A stretch of 64,000 bases of DNA from Pseudomonadota bacterium (GCA_008501585.1 QQUN01000030.1:28316-92315), one strand, 5' to 3'. Positions 10,947 to 22,875 are shown, numbered from the stretch's first letter. Numbers and translations are program-made. Notes: generated by a model not told the origin, from the letters alone.

Positions 10947-12485
10947 TTAAGCCCAGCTCTTCTTGAACTCTTCGATCGCGGACACCAGGGTCTTCTCGTC
11001 GTCACCGTCGAGATTCAGGGTGCTGGCGATCTTTTCGATCAGAGCCGAGTACTTGGTCTTGATGAATTGATGCAGCGCCGATTCGCAGGCCAGCACGCGG
11101 GACACTTCAACGTCGTCGAAGTAGCCGTTGTTCGAGGCATACAGCGTCACCGCCATGTCGGCGACCGACAGGGGCGCGTACTGCGGCTGCTTCATCAGTT
11201 CGGTGACCAGGCGGCCACGCTCGAGCTGCTTGCGGGTGGCTTCGTCCAGATCGGAAGCAAACTGCGCAAATGCCGCCAGTTCGCGGTACTGGGCCAGGGC
11301 CAGACGCACACCGCCGCCGAGCTTCTTGATGACCTTGGTCTGGGCAGCACCACCGACGCGCGACACCGAGATACCGGCGTTGATGGCGGGACGGATACCA
11401 GCGTTGAACAGGTCGGTCTCGAGGAAGATCTGGCCGTCGGTAATCGAGATCACGTTGGTCGGCACGAAGGCGGACACGTCACCGGCCTGGGTTTCGATCA
11501 CCGGCAGGGCGGTCAGCGAACCGGTCTTGCCTTTGACTTCACCGTTGGTGAACTTCTCGACGTAGTCGGCGTTAACACGCGCAGCGCGCTCGAGCAGGCG
11601 GGAGTGCAGGTAGAACACGTCGCCCGGGTAGGCTTCACGGCCCGGCGGACGGCGCAGCAGCAGCGAGACCTGACGATAGGCCCAGGCTTGCTTGGTCAGA
11701 TCGTCATAAACGATCAGCGCGTCCTGACCACGGTCGCGGAAGTACTCGCCCATGGTGCAGCCCGAGTAGGCCGACAGGTACTGCATGGCGGCCGATTCGG
11801 AAGCGGTGGCGGCGACGACGACGGTGTATTCCATCGCGCCGTTTTCTTCCAGCTTGCGCACCACGTTGGCAACGGTCGAGGCTTTCTGACCGATGGCAAC
11901 ATAGACGCAGAACATGTTCTGGCCTTTCTGGTTGATGATCGCGTCGACGGCGACGGCGGTCTTGCCCGTCTGGCGGTCGCCAATGATCAGCTCACGCTGG
12001 CCACGGCCGACCGGCACCATCGAGTCGACCGACTTCAGACCGGTCTGCACCGGCTGCGAGACGGACTGACGGTCGATCACGCCCGGGGCGACCTTTTCGA
12101 TCTTGTCGGTCAGCTTGGCGTTGATCGGGCCCTTGCCGTCGATCGGCTGACCCAGCGCATTGACCACGCGGCCAACCAGCTCGGGGCCGACGGGCACTTC
12201 GAGGATGCGGCCGGTGGCCTTGACGGTGTCGCCTTCGATGATGTGCTCGTATTCGCCGAGCACCACGGCGCCGACCGAGTCACGCTCGAGGTTGAGCGCC
12301 AAACCAAAGGTATTGCCGGGGAACTCCAGCATTTCGCCTTGCATCACGTCGGCGAGACCGTGAATACGACAAATACCGTCCGTAACGGACACGACGGTAC
12401 CTTCGTTGCGCGAGGTCGCGGCAAGCTGCAGGTCCTGAATCCGGCTCTTAATCAGATCACTGATTTCAGAGGGGTTAAGTTGCAT
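10947..12485 (-). CDS. atpA: ATP synthase F1 subunit alpha
   Basis: Non-catalytic nucleotide-binding alpha subunit, 512 residues. Start chosen at 12485 ([16 protein letters not shown]), which matches the family N-terminus; a longer frame starts inside atpH and is not credible. Motifs include Walker [14 protein letters not shown], the conserved arginine-finger region [12 protein letters not shown], and [11 protein letters not shown]. The C-terminal helical domain ends in EEFKKSWA. It lies 10 bases after atpH. Confidence 0.98.
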   Translation of the reverse strand: MQLNPSEISDLIKSRIQDLQLAATSRNEGTVVSVTDGICRIHGLADVMQGEMLEFPGNTFGLALNLERDSVGAVVLGEYEHIIEGDTVKATGRILEVPVGPELVGRVVNALGQPIDGKGPINAKLTDKIEKVAPGVIDRQSVSQPVQTGLKSVDSMVPVGRGQRELIIGDRQTGKTAVAVDAIINQKGQNMFCVYVAIGQKASTVANVVRKLEENGAMEYTVVVAATASESAAMQYLSAYSGCTMGEYFRDRGQDALIVYDDLTKQAWAYRQVSLLLRRPPGREAYPGDVFYLHSRLLERAARVNADYVEKFTNGEVKGKTGSLTALPVIETQAGDVSAFVPTNVISITDGQIFLETDLFNAGIRPAINAGISVSRVGGAAQTKVIKKLGGGVRLALAQYRELAAFAQFASDLDEATRKQLERGRLVTELMKQPQYAPLSVADMAVTLYASNNGYFDDVEVSRVLACESALHQFIKTKYSALIEKIASTLNLDGDDEKTLVSAIEEFKKSWA

Positions 12486-12495
12486 TCCAATGCTC

Positions 12496-13032
12496 CTAAT
12501 TCTTAAGCGCAGCGGCCATGTTCGCGAGCTTGCCGCGGACCGAGGCGTCGATAACGTCATCGCCAATGGTGATGGTCACCCCCCCGATCAGGGCGGGATC
12601 CACCGACACGGACACATTCAGCTTGGCCTTGAAGCGGCCCTCAAGCTGTTCGGTCAGCGTCTTCAGCGCGGCGTCGTCGAGCGGGAAGGCGGAAACGATG
12701 TCCGCATCCAGCACGCCTTCGTGTTCGTTCTTACGTTCAACGAACAGGTCACGGATCTCGGGAAGCACCTGCAGACGTTCATTTTCGATCAACACGCGCA
12801 CGAAGTTCTTCTGTGCGTCGTCGAAGGAACCACCGACGATCCCGATAAACAGCTCGGCCAGCTTTTCGGCGCCGAGCTTGGGATCATTGATGCATGCTTT
12901 CATCTGCGGATCGGCGGCGGCAAAGGCCATCCGATCCAGAGCTTCCGACCAGGGCCCCAGCGCACCAGCCCCTTGAGCCAGCTTGAAGGCGGCTTCAGCG
13001 TAGGGGCGCGCGATGGTGACGTTCTCGGCCAT
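12496..13032 (-). CDS. atpH: ATP synthase F1 subunit delta
   Basis: 178-residue delta subunit, the peripheral stator link between F1 and the b subunit. It has [11 protein letters not shown] near the start, an N-terminal helical bundle, and the C-terminal signature [28 protein letters not shown]. The length and position between atpF and atpA are standard. The gap to atpF is 3 bases. Confidence 0.97.
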   Translation of the reverse strand: MAENVTIARPYAEAAFKLAQGAGALGPWSEALDRMAFAAADPQMKACINDPKLGAEKLAELFIGIVGGSFDDAQKNFVRVLIENERLQVLPEIRDLFVERKNEHEGVLDADIVSAFPLDDAALKTLTEQLEGRFKAKLNVSVSVDPALIGGVTITIGDDVIDASVRGKLANMAAALKN

Positions 13033-13035
13033 GAC

Positions 13036-13509
13036 TTATTGCAGTTCCTGTTTCAGGTTTGCCAGCAGTTCGGCGTGGACCTTGGCATCCACTTCCTTGC
13101 GCAGGATCTTTTCCGCGCCGGAGAGGGCCAGGATGGCAATTTGATCACGCAGGGCTTCCTTGGCACGTTGGGCAGCAGCGGCGGCTTCGCCTTCTGCGGC
13201 TTCTCGTGCGGCGGTAATGATGCGGCCAGCTTCGGCACGGGCCTCGTCGATCAGAGCGGCTGCCTGCTTTTCAGCAGAGGTGCGCACGTCGCCGGCGGAT
13301 TCGCGGGCTTTGCGCATTTCCTCGACAACCTTCTTCTCGGCGTGGGCCAGATCAGCCTTCGCTTTGTCCGCAGCCGCCAGCCCGTCCGCGACCTTCTGTG
13401 CCCGTTCGTCGAGCGCCTTCACAATGGGCGGCCACACGAATTTCATCGTGAAGACGACCAGAATGAAGAACACCACGAGCTGAGCGATCAGGGTAGCGTT
13501 CAGATTCAC
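13036..13509 (-). CDS. atpF: ATP synthase Fo subunit b
   Basis: 157-residue b subunit, the dimeric stator stalk. One N-terminal membrane helix (MNLNATLIAQLVVFFILVVF) is followed by a conserved KFVWPPI turn and a long charged coiled coil rich in Ala, Glu and Lys. The C-terminus binds delta. The order atpE-atpF-atpH is canonical. Confidence 0.97.
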   Translation of the reverse strand: MNLNATLIAQLVVFFILVVFTMKFVWPPIVKALDERAQKVADGLAAADKAKADLAHAEKKVVEEMRKARESAGDVRTSAEKQAAALIDEARAEAGRIITAAREAAEGEAAAAAQRAKEALRDQIAILALSGAEKILRKEVDAKVHAELLANLKQELQ

Positions 13510-13556
13510 GTTGCGATGTCCTTATGGTTCGTTGGGAGAAACAAACGACCCGGAGA

Positions 13557-13850
<294 letters not shown>

Positions 13851-13876
13851 TTAAAAAGAAACTTGAAAACTTGTAA

Positions 13877-14704
13877 TTAGTGGCTCTCGTGAGCCTGCCC
13901 GATGTACACCAGCGCCAGCATCATGAAGATGAAGGCCTGCAGCGTGATGATCAGGATGTGGAAGATCGCCCAGATCGAACCGGCGATGACATGACCCACA
14001 AAGCCCATCACCGTGGCCGTGCCGCCGAGCAGCGCGATCAGCATGAACACCAGTTCGCCGGCGTACATGTTGCCGAACAGTCGCATGCCGTGCGAGACGG
14101 TCTTGGCCAGGAACTCGATCATCTGCATGAGGAAGTTCACCGGGTAGAGCAGGGGGTGGCTGCCGAACGGGGCGGTAAAGAGTTCATGCACCCAGCCGCT
14201 CACGCCCTTGATCTTGACGTTGTAGTACAGGCACACCAGCAGCACGCCGATGGACATGCCGAGCGAGCCGTTGAGGTCGGCCGTGGCCACCACACGCATG
14301 TAGGGGATGCCGAACATCTCGCCGATACGCGGCAGCAGGTCGACCGGCAGCAGGTCCATCGCGTTCATCAGGAAGATCCAGACAAACACGGTCAGCGCCA
14401 GCGGGGCGACGAACTTGCGCGATTCGGCCGAATGCACGATGCCCTTGGCCTGGTCAGCCACCATCTCGACCAGCAGTTCGACCGCGGCCTGGAAACGGCC
14501 CGGCACGCCGGAGGTGGCCTTGCTGGCCGCACGCCAGAGGAAATAGAGGGAAATCGCGCCGATCAGGACTGAATAGAACAGCGTGTCGATATTGAGAATC
14601 GACCAGTCGATGACGTTTTCTTGCGCATGACCCGAGGTATTGAGCTGGGTCAGGTGGTGGACGATGTACTCGGAAGCGGTGGGAGCGTGCCCTGCTGTAG
14701 CCAT
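13877..14704 (-). CDS. atpB: ATP synthase Fo subunit a
   Basis: Membrane subunit a (275 residues) that forms the proton half-channels. The essential arginine lies in [17 protein letters not shown], and the last helices carry the usual polar residues. Start chosen at 14704, two bases after the atpI stop; an in-frame TTG at 14722 would overlap atpI. It contains five to six membrane helices, with a conserved HELFTAPFG loop. Confidence 0.96.
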   Translation of the reverse strand: MATAGHAPTASEYIVHHLTQLNTSGHAQENVIDWSILNIDTLFYSVLIGAISLYFLWRAASKATSGVPGRFQAAVELLVEMVADQAKGIVHSAESRKFVAPLALTVFVWIFLMNAMDLLPVDLLPRIGEMFGIPYMRVVATADLNGSLGMSIGVLLVCLYYNVKIKGVSGWVHELFTAPFGSHPLLYPVNFLMQMIEFLAKTVSHGMRLFGNMYAGELVFMLIALLGGTATVMGFVGHVIAGSIWAIFHILIITLQAFIFMMLALVYIGQAHESH

Positions 14705-14706
14705 GG

Positions 14707-15048
14707 TTAATTCTTCACCCAAAATGCAAACAAATTCGCTTTGAGCGCCAGCACCATGCCGATCAGGAGCGCCCCCCAGTGGAGGCCGTCGATCAGCACA
14801 GCAGCCAGCGCCAGTAATCCCACTATCGCGGCGACCTTGATGAATTCGCCCACGAAAAAAGCGGCAGGGTAGGATTCGGGGCGCCGGTCACGCGTCACGG
14901 CAAGCTTCAAGGCAAATAACGCGTTCGGTACCACGCAAGCCAATCCGCCAACGGCGGCCGACATCGCTCCGATTGGCCCGAACAGCGCTGCGGCCAGCGC
15001 CGCGGCAAGCAGTGTCGCGACCAGCTGAAACCCGACAGCCTTGAACAT
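14707..15048 (-). CDS. atpI: ATP synthase subunit I
   Basis: Small membrane protein (113 residues, four hydrophobic segments) at the head of the ATP synthase operon. AtpI proteins assist c-ring assembly and possibly ion supply. Start chosen at 15048 ([14 protein letters not shown]), preceded by AAGGAAAGGG; a longer frame has no ribosome-binding site. It ends FAFWVKN with its stop just before atpB. As in most bacteria it is less conserved than the other subunits. Confidence 0.9.
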   Translation of the reverse strand: MFKAVGFQLVATLLAAALAAALFGPIGAMSAAVGGLACVVPNALFALKLAVTRDRRPESYPAAFFVGEFIKVAAIVGLLALAAVLIDGLHWGALLIGMVLALKANLFAFWVKN

Positions 15049-15107
15049 CCCTTTCCTTACGCTCCGGCCCGCAATTATGCCAGCCGGCCGCTCAAAAAAT
15101 CCCGGCA

Positions 15108-15136
15108 ATACTAGGGGTTTACCGCAGCCAAGTCAA
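15108..15136 (-). promoter_or_regulatory. sigma70-type promoter of the ATP synthase operon
   Basis: On the minus strand TTGACT (15136-15131) and TAGTAT (15113-15108) are separated by exactly 17 bases, close to the sigma70 consensus. The -10 element lies about 60 bases upstream of atpI. The rest of the 246-base gap (15049-15294) between atpI and the end of parB holds no gene I can support. Confidence 0.75.
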
Positions 15137-15294
15137 ACCGATTTTGCAACGCAACAGGGCACGCTCGTTTCATTTTCGTGCCGGCATTCAAGGCCTTGGT
15201 TCAGTGAAAACGACCGCCGTTGCTGGCGCTTCGCCGACAGACTACGCATCGGTCATGGCGCCTCATTCCGGTGCGTCAACCGCTGCGATGCCCC

Positions 15295-16143
15295 TTAACG
15301 GAGCTTGCCGAGCAAACCGTCGAGCTGATCGAGGCTGCCGAAGCCGATCGACAGCGCACCGGCGCCCTTGCGATTGGCCTTGATCTTGACCGTGGCGCCG
15401 AGGGCGTCCGACAGCTCTTCTTCCAGGCGCTGCAGGTCGCGGTCGGGCGCCGGCTTGGCGCGCAGCGAGCGCGGCTTGAGCTCGTGGTGCACCAGCCGCT
15501 CGACCTCGCGCACCGACAACCCGCGGCCGGCGGCCCGGTTAGCGAACTGGATCTGACCCGCCGGGTCGAGCGGCAGCAGTGCGCGCGCATGGCCCATGTC
15601 GATGTCGCCCGCCATCAGCAACTCCTGCACTGGCGAGGCCAGTTGCAGCAGGCGCAGGAGGTTGGTCGCGGCCGGGCGCGAGCGGCCGACCGCGTCGGCG
15701 GCCTGCTGGTGGGTCATCTCGAACTCGTCGATCAGGCGCTGGATGCCGGCAGCCTCTTCGAGCGGGTTGAGGTTTTCGCGCTGGATGTTCTCGATCAGCG
15801 ACATGGCCAGCGCGGCCTCGTCGGGGATCTCGCGGACCAGGCAGGGCGCGGCGTCCAGGCCGGCGATCTGCGAAGCGCGCCAGCGGCGTTCGCCGGCGAT
15901 GATCTCGTAGCGGTCCGGCCCGACCGGGCGCACCAGGATCGGCTGCATCACACCCTGCGCCTTGATCGACGCCGCCAGCTCTTCGAGCGAGCCGGGGTCC
16001 ATGCGCGTGCGCGGCTGGTACTTGCCCGGCTGCAGGGCGGACACGGGCAGGGTCTGCAGCTCGCCCTTTTCGCCCTCGTCGGCGTTCGCGGCGAGGAGCG
16101 CGTCCAGCCCGCGGCCGAGGCCTTTGAGTTTCGGTGGCGCCAT
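15295..16143 (-). CDS. parB: ParB chromosome partitioning protein
   Basis: 282-residue ParB/Spo0J CTPase that loads at parS sites near the origin and spreads to help segregate chromosomes. It has the short N-terminal ParA-contact region (KGLGRGLDALL), the nuclease-like CTP-binding fold with GERRWRA and IENIQRENLNPLEEA, a helix-turn-helix (MTHQQAADAVGRSRPAATNLLRL), and a C-terminal dimer domain. It follows parA by 13 bases on the same strand. Confidence 0.96.
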   Translation of the reverse strand: MAPPKLKGLGRGLDALLAANADEGEKGELQTLPVSALQPGKYQPRTRMDPGSLEELAASIKAQGVMQPILVRPVGPDRYEIIAGERRWRASQIAGLDAAPCLVREIPDEAALAMSLIENIQRENLNPLEEAAGIQRLIDEFEMTHQQAADAVGRSRPAATNLLRLLQLASPVQELLMAGDIDMGHARALLPLDPAGQIQFANRAAGRGLSVREVERLVHHELKPRSLRAKPAPDRDLQRLEEELSDALGATVKIKANRKGAGALSIGFGSLDQLDGLLGKLR

Positions 16144-16156
16144 AGTCGGTCGTTTC

Positions 16157-16927
16157 CTAGAGGGTCTGTACCCGTTTGATCATTTCCTTGGCGAAGTCCA
16201 GGTAGGCCTGCGCGCCCTTGGCGGCGCGGTCGTACACCACGCCGGGCATGCCATGGCTGGGGGCCTCGGCCAGGCGCACGTTGCGCGGCACGACGGCCTT
16301 GAACACCTTGTCGCCAAAATGCGATTCGAGCTGCGCCGAGACCTGCTGCTGCAGCGTCATGCGCGGGTCGAACATGACGCGCAGCAAGCCGATGATCTTC
16401 AGGTCGCGGTTCAGGTTGGCATGCACCTTCTTGATGGTGTTGACCAGGTCCGACAAGCCCTCGAGCGCGTAGTACTCGCACTGCATCGGGATGATCACGC
16501 CATCGGCCGCGCACAACCCATTGAGGGTCAGCAGCGAGAGCGACGGCGGGCAGTCGACCAGGACGAAATCGTAGTCGTCGGCCACCCGGGCCAGCGCGGT
16601 CTTGAGCCGGTGTTCGCGCCCGTCGAGGCCGACCATCTCGACCTCCGCGCCGGCCAGGTCGCGGTTGGCGGGCAACACATCGTACTTGCCCGACGGCGAG
16701 CGCACCCGCACCGCCGCCAGGTCGGCCAGGCCCACCAGCAGGTGGTACACCGAGCGGGTCAGCGTGCGCTTGTCGATGCCGCTGCCGCCGGTGGCGTTGC
16801 CTTGCGGGTCGAGGTCGATCAGCAGCACACGCTGCTTGCGCGCCACCAGGGCGGCGGCCAGATTCACGCAGGTGGTGGTCTTGCCCACGCCGCCTTTCTG
16901 GTTTGCCACGCAGAAGATTCGGGCCAT
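16157..16927 (-). CDS. parA: ParA chromosome partitioning ATPase
   Basis: 256-residue Walker-type ParA/Soj ATPase working with ParB. The deviant Walker A KGGVGKTTTC (residues 11-20), LIDLDPQGNAT and VLVDCPPSLSLLT (Walker B region) are intact. There is no N-terminal DNA-binding extension, as expected for a chromosomal type. The ATG shares one base with the rsmG stop codon (ATGA), so the pair is translationally coupled. Longer in-frame extensions upstream fall inside rsmG and are rejected. Confidence 0.96.
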   Translation of the reverse strand: MARIFCVANQKGGVGKTTTCVNLAAALVARKQRVLLIDLDPQGNATGGSGIDKRTLTRSVYHLLVGLADLAAVRVRSPSGKYDVLPANRDLAGAEVEMVGLDGREHRLKTALARVADDYDFVLVDCPPSLSLLTLNGLCAADGVIIPMQCEYYALEGLSDLVNTIKKVHANLNRDLKIIGLLRVMFDPRMTLQQQVSAQLESHFGDKVFKAVVPRNVRLAEAPSHGMPGVVYDRAAKGAQAYLDFAKEMIKRVQTL

Positions 16928-17558
16928 CAGGCGTTTCCGTTCCGTTCGATGATGATCAGGTGGCGGTGAGCGTCGAGCGCCGGCACCGACAGTTCGATCG
17001 ACTCGACCACCCGGAAGCCTTCGGGCAGGCGCGCGATTTCCTCGTGAGGGTACACGCCTTTCATGGCGTAGAAACGACCGCCAGGGGCCAGCAGGTGGGC
17101 GGTCAGGCGGATGAAATCCGCCAGCTCCGAGAAGGCGCGCGAGATGATGCCGTCGAAACCGGGCTCGCGCCGCACCTCCTCGACCCGTGCACACACCGGC
17201 TCGAAGTTGGCCAGCTTGAGCTCGATCCGGGCCTGCTGCTGGAAGGTGGCCTTCTTGTTGACCGTCTCGATCGAGGTCACGGCCAGGTCCGGCCGGGCAA
17301 TCGCCAGCGGAATGCCGGGCAAGCCGCCGCCGGAGCCGACATCGGCCAGGCGGGTCACGCCCCCCAGGTGCGGCAGCACCGACAAGGCATCGAACAGGTG
17401 CAGCGTCATCATCTGACTGCTGTCGCGGATGGCGGTCAGGTTGTAGACCTTGTTCCACTTGGCCAGCAGGGCGGCGTAGGCCACCAGCTTTTCATGCGCC
17501 GTTTCGGGCAGGTCGATGCCCATCGCGGCCAGCCCGCGTTCCAGTGTGGCCAGATCAC

Positions 17559-17562
<4 letters not shown>
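16927..17562 (-). CDS. rsmG: RsmG, 16S rRNA m7G527 methyltransferase
   Basis: SAM-dependent methyltransferase (211 residues) that makes 7-methylguanosine at G527 of 16S rRNA. Motifs are [13 protein letters not shown], the SAM-binding [17 protein letters not shown], and [11 protein letters not shown]. Start chosen at 17562 because its ATG overlaps the mnmG stop by four bases (ATGA). It forms an operon with mnmG upstream and parA downstream, the classic origin-proximal set. Confidence 0.96.
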
Positions 17563-19469
<1,907 letters not shown>

Positions 19470-19770
19470 GGCGCGTCCTGCGCGTGAATACGGCGAAAAG
19501 GCAAGGCGGGGATTCTACCCGCTTGCGCGCGGCAAGACCAGCCACCTGAGGCGATGTTTCACGGAGTTATTGCGTTAAAACATGGTGTTACATGGCTGCA
19601 CGGCCGCAGCTGCAGGCGCCGCCCACGCCGGCCTGCCAGCACCGCCGTCCATCGGGCGGCGAGGGCGCCAACTTGGTTCACATCAAGAAATCGATACGAT
19701 CGCCTGGCCTCGGTGCAGCCGGCTGGCCATACTGGAATCACCCCAAAAACCCCAGAGCACGACACACGAG
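19470..19770. other. intergenic region between mnmG and the norE-like gene
   Basis: 301 bases, divergent on both sides. It holds a candidate FNR/DNR box (19673-19686) and TGTTTCACGG at 19555-19564, which equals one arm of the ParB-binding parS consensus with the other arm not matching. No gene is supported here: in-frame extensions of the norE-like protein into this gap lack family similarity. Confidence 0.6.
19673..19686 (+). promoter_or_regulatory. candidate FNR/DNR/ANR-type box
   Basis: TTGGTTCACATCAA matches the consensus TTGAT-N4-ATCAA at nine of ten defined positions. It lies about 91 bases before the norE-like start codon, which would place a class II (-41.5) start site near 19721. 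Such boxes activate denitrification genes when oxygen is low, which agrees with the gene downstream. Confidence 0.6.
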
Positions 19771-20370
19771 ATGTCGACCGCCGCCGCCACCTTCACGGCG
19801 CCGCCCGCGCCTGCCCTTGGCCGCATCCCCGGCAACAAGGCGATCTGGGTCGGCATTTACTGCGAGCTGACCGAGTTCGCGCTGATGTTTCTCGTCTATT
19901 TCCTGGCCCGCGCCCACCATCCGGAGGCCTTCCGCGACGGGCCGCAGCAGCTGTCCACGCTGGCCGGTGTGGCCAACACCGTGATCATGCTCACCAGCAG
20001 CTATTTCGTCGCCCGCGGCGTGATGGCCATGCGCCGCAACGCGCGCGGCACCTGCCTCAAGTGGCTCGCGGCGGCGCTGGTGGTCGGCATCGGCTACCCG
20101 GTGGTGAAGTTCTTCGAGGTGCAATGGAATGTCGCCCACGGCCTGTCGGGCAACGGCGAGGTCTTCCAGATGGCCTACTACTACCTGACCTTCAACCACC
20201 TGGTCCATGTCAGCTGGGGCCTGCTTGGCCTGTTGTGGGTGATGGCGCGCACCTGGATGGGCGCCTACGACGCCCGTGACCATGACGGACTGGAGGCCTT
20301 TGCCTGCTACTGGCACGCCACCGACCTGATCTGGCTGATGATCTTCCCGCTGTTCTACGTGCTGCCATGA
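19771..20370 (+). CDS. norE: NorE-like heme-copper oxidase subunit III family protein
   Basis: 199-residue membrane protein with five hydrophobic helices, related to cytochrome oxidase subunit III and to NorE, an accessory protein for nitric oxide reductase activity. Supporting segments are PGNKAIWVGIYCELTEFALMF, YYYLTFNHLVHVSWGLLGL, and FACYWHATDLIWLMIFPLFYVLP. The start at 19771 follows the family length; a longer frame to 19582 is unlikely. Its stop overlaps the next gene by four bases. norCB is not in the window. Cytochrome-oxidase subunit III is the alternative, but no subunit I or II gene is near. Confidence 0.8.
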   Translation: MSTAAATFTAPPAPALGRIPGNKAIWVGIYCELTEFALMFLVYFLARAHHPEAFRDGPQQLSTLAGVANTVIMLTSSYFVARGVMAMRRNARGTCLKWLAAALVVGIGYPVVKFFEVQWNVAHGLSGNGEVFQMAYYYLTFNHLVHVSWGLLGLLWVMARTWMGAYDARDHDGLEAFACYWHATDLIWLMIFPLFYVLP

Positions 20371-20666
20371 GAATGCCGACCATGCATAACGAACACACCC
20401 TCACCCTCGCCTGGCTCGTGCTGCTCGGGCTGACGCTGCTCGGCGGCGTGGTCGGCAACGCCGGCAGCCCCGGCCTGTGGGTCACGGTGGCCGTGGCGGC
20501 CATGATGGCCTTCAAGGGGCGGGTGGTGATCGACCACTTCCTGGAGCTGGGCGGCGCCCACCCGTCGATCCGGCGGCTGGTGCGCTTCTACGCCGTGGCG
20601 CTGCCGGTGATGCTGATCCTCACCGATCTGTTCGGCCCGCAGATCGCCCGGCTGACCACGCTCTGA
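20367..20666 (+). CDS. small membrane protein, cytochrome oxidase subunit IV / NorF-like
   Basis: 99 residues with three hydrophobic segments (about 13-30, 36-50, 73-90). In the middle is MMAFKGRVVIDHFLELGGAHPSIRRLVRFY, typical of the COX4-prokaryotic/NorF family. The start overlaps the norE-like stop (ATGA); ATGs at 20373 and 20382 are alternatives. The tight pairing with the norE-like gene, behind an FNR-type box, supports a joint role in nitric oxide reductase maturation or function. Confidence 0.75.
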   Translation: MRMPTMHNEHTLTLAWLVLLGLTLLGGVVGNAGSPGLWVTVAVAAMMAFKGRVVIDHFLELGGAHPSIRRLVRFYAVALPVMLILTDLFGPQIARLTTL

Positions 20667-20693
20667 ACCCGGTTCATCATCGATGAGGTGCCC

Positions 20694-20987
20694 ATGACTG
20701 CCTACGTGATTTTCGATGTCGAGATCCACGACATGGCGCGCTACCAGGCGTTCATCCACCAGGTGAAGCCTGCACTCGAAGCCGCCGGCGGGCGCTATCT
20801 GGCGCGCGGTGGCGCGCACCGGGTGTACGAGGGTGACTGGTCGCCGCGGCGCATCGTGCTGCTCGAATTCCCCTCGCGGCAGGCCTGGGAAGACTTCTAC
20901 CACGGCCCGGTCTATCGCGGCCTGAAGGCGATCCGCGATGAATGCAGCACGGCGCGCCTGGTGTGCGTCGAAGGGCTCGATCCGTAG
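20694..20987 (+). CDS. DUF1330 domain protein
   Basis: 97-residue alpha/beta-barrel-fold protein of the DUF1330 family (MTAYVIFDVEIHDMARYQAF; LLEFPSRQAWEDFYHGPVYRGLKAIRDECSTARLVCVEG). The family's function is unknown. The ATG at 20694 has GAGG five bases upstream; an in-frame GTG lies six bases earlier. It lies 27 bases after the NorF-like gene and may share its transcript. Confidence 0.88.
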   Translation: MTAYVIFDVEIHDMARYQAFIHQVKPALEAAGGRYLARGGAHRVYEGDWSPRRIVLLEFPSRQAWEDFYHGPVYRGLKAIRDECSTARLVCVEGLDP

Positions 20988-21003
20988 GCCGCGGCTCAGG
21001 CGC

Positions 21004-21948
21004 TCAGAGCCGCCACACCAGCGAACTGGTGTAGTTGAAGTCGTTGCGGCCCACGCCGGGCTCGCGCGAGCTGTCGTATTCATTGGTCACCCCGATCTGC
21101 AGACCGGCGCCCAGGCTCTTGTCCAGGTCGATCACCCAGTCCACCGTGGTGATGTTGCGGAACATGCCCGACTCGCGAAGACTCGGGTGATAGGCATTGG
21201 TGAAGGCCACCGTGTGCTGGCGCGAGACCCGCCAGTTCATGTCCACCCCCAGCAGCAGCTCGGGCGCAAAGCGGCCGTCTTCCTGGCCGCCCCAGGTCTG
21301 GATGGCGCCGATACCGCCCCGGCCCAGCAAGCGCCAGCGCTCGGAGGACGCAAACTGGTAGCCGATGCCGGTGTTCAGGTTGAGGCGGTTGCCCCAGTCC
21401 TTGAAGTCGTCACGCACGAACTGGCCGCCGGTAAAGTGGAAGCGCGGCGAGCCCGGCTCCAGGCCGTCGCGGTTGAGCGCCACCGACAGGGTCTGCGAGG
21501 TGGTCTCGCCTTCGGACTGGCGGCGGTAGAAGCGCGTGCGGTGGTTCCAGCGCTCCTCGGTGTCTTCAAAATCGGCCATGAAGCCGACGTTGATGCGCTG
21601 GTTCTGCGATTTGCCCGAGGCGCCGCTCACGCCCACCTCCATGCGCCGGCGCCAGTCGGTGAGCCAGCCGGAGCCGAGCAGGCCGTTGTCGGGCACGCTG
21701 GCAATGGTCGGCTTGGGGCGCGCCGGGGCCACGGTGTCTCCGTCCTCGATGGTGCGCACCTTGTCGCGCGCCACCACCACATCGCCCAGCGTGGGGTGCT
21801 TGAGGCGCAGTTCGGTGGGCGTCTCCGCCACCACCTCGCCGCGCAAGCGGTCGCCGTTGTCGAGGGTGACCGTCACCGCCGCCAGACCCTGGCCGGCCCA
21901 TACCAGGCCCGCCATCGCGAGCCCCGAGCGCAGCATCCGCCCCATCAT
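21004..21948 (-). CDS. DUF481 family outer-membrane beta-barrel protein
   Basis: 314 residues. It has a signal peptide (about 1-24, ending GLAA) and an N-terminal small beta domain with VTVTLDNGDRLRGEVVAETPTELRLKH. After a Pro-rich linker, about 210 residues show alternating polar and hydrophobic strands and a C-terminal aromatic-ending strand (FNYTSSLVWRL), the YdiY/DUF481 pattern. It probably sits in the outer membrane as a barrel; its substrate is unknown. GGAAG precedes the start. It converges with the DUF1330 gene, 16 bases apart. Confidence 0.83.
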   Translation of the reverse strand: MMGRMLRSGLAMAGLVWAGQGLAAVTVTLDNGDRLRGEVVAETPTELRLKHPTLGDVVVARDKVRTIEDGDTVAPARPKPTIASVPDNGLLGSGWLTDWRRRMEVGVSGASGKSQNQRINVGFMADFEDTEERWNHRTRFYRRQSEGETTSQTLSVALNRDGLEPGSPRFHFTGGQFVRDDFKDWGNRLNLNTGIGYQFASSERWRLLGRGGIGAIQTWGGQEDGRFAPELLLGVDMNWRVSRQHTVAFTNAYHPSLRESGMFRNITTVDWVIDLDKSLGAGLQIGVTNEYDSSREPGVGRNDFNYTSSLVWRL

Positions 21949-21993
21949 CGTTCTTCCTGCAAATCCGTCCCGGACCGCCCCGGGACGGAGCGA

Positions 21994-22875
21994 TCAACGC
22001 GTGCCGCGACGCCCCACCAGCAGGGTTGCCGCCAGCGCCGCGACAATCAGTGCCGCGGCAAAATAGTCTTCCACAAAGGGCTGCTCACCGGTCAGCACCA
22101 TCGCCGAGCCGAGGCCGATCACCGGAATGAACATGATCGACAGGCCACTGGCCACCGGCGGCACGCTGCGCGCGATCGAGAACCACAGGATCTGCGCAAT
22201 GCCGTAGTTGATGGCAAAGCCGTACACCAGCACCACCCACATGGTGGGCGAAAAATCCAGGCTCGGCACCGGCTCCAGCGACACCGCCAGCACCCACACC
22301 AGGGGCACGGTCAGGCCGATCATCCACACCGTCAGTGCCTCGGTGGACAGCGGCACAGACACGCGCTTGAGCAACAAGGTTCCGAGCGCCCAGCAAAAGG
22401 CCGCCGAGAGCATCCACAACACGCCCACCGGCCGGCCGGTGAGGGCGTCCAGTTCGTGCCACAGCAGCAACACCACCGCCGCCGCCGAACAGGCCGTGGC
22501 CAGCCACAGGCGCGGCGTCATCTTCTCGCGGAAGAACAGCACGCCGATGATCACCACCCAGATCGGCATGGTGAAGCCGACGATCGCCGCCCGCCCCGAG
22601 GCCAGCGCCTGCACACCGAAAATCGACAGCGCATGCCAGCCGAGGATATTGGGCAGCGCCAGCATCAGCACCTGCGGCAGGGCCGAGGCCGGCAGGCTCA
22701 GGCTGACGCGGCGCGAACGATACCAGCAGATCAGCAGCAGCAGGCCGCCGCTCATCGTAATGGCGCGAAAATACAGCGGCGACAACTCGCGCAGCGACAA
22801 CTTCATCACCGGCCAGTTGACGCCCCACATGAGGGTCAGCACGGCCAGCCCGATCAGGTTGCGGGCGGGGATCAT
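21994..22875 (-). CDS. EamA/DMT-superfamily transporter
   Basis: 293-residue inner-membrane protein with ten predicted helices made of two EamA repeats (GVNWPVMKLSLRELSPLYFRAI in the first, FCWALGTLLLKR in the second), typical of drug/metabolite exporters. It ends in a short basic tail, LLVGRRGTR. The substrate cannot be predicted. It lies 45 bases upstream of the DUF481 gene on the same strand, so the two may form an operon. Confidence 0.88.
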   Translation of the reverse strand: MIPARNLIGLAVLTLMWGVNWPVMKLSLRELSPLYFRAITMSGGLLLLICWYRSRRVSLSLPASALPQVLMLALPNILGWHALSIFGVQALASGRAAIVGFTMPIWVVIIGVLFFREKMTPRLWLATACSAAAVVLLLWHELDALTGRPVGVLWMLSAAFCWALGTLLLKRVSVPLSTEALTVWMIGLTVPLVWVLAVSLEPVPSLDFSPTMWVVLVYGFAINYGIAQILWFSIARSVPPVASGLSIMFIPVIGLGSAMVLTGEQPFVEDYFAAALIVAALAATLLVGRRGTR

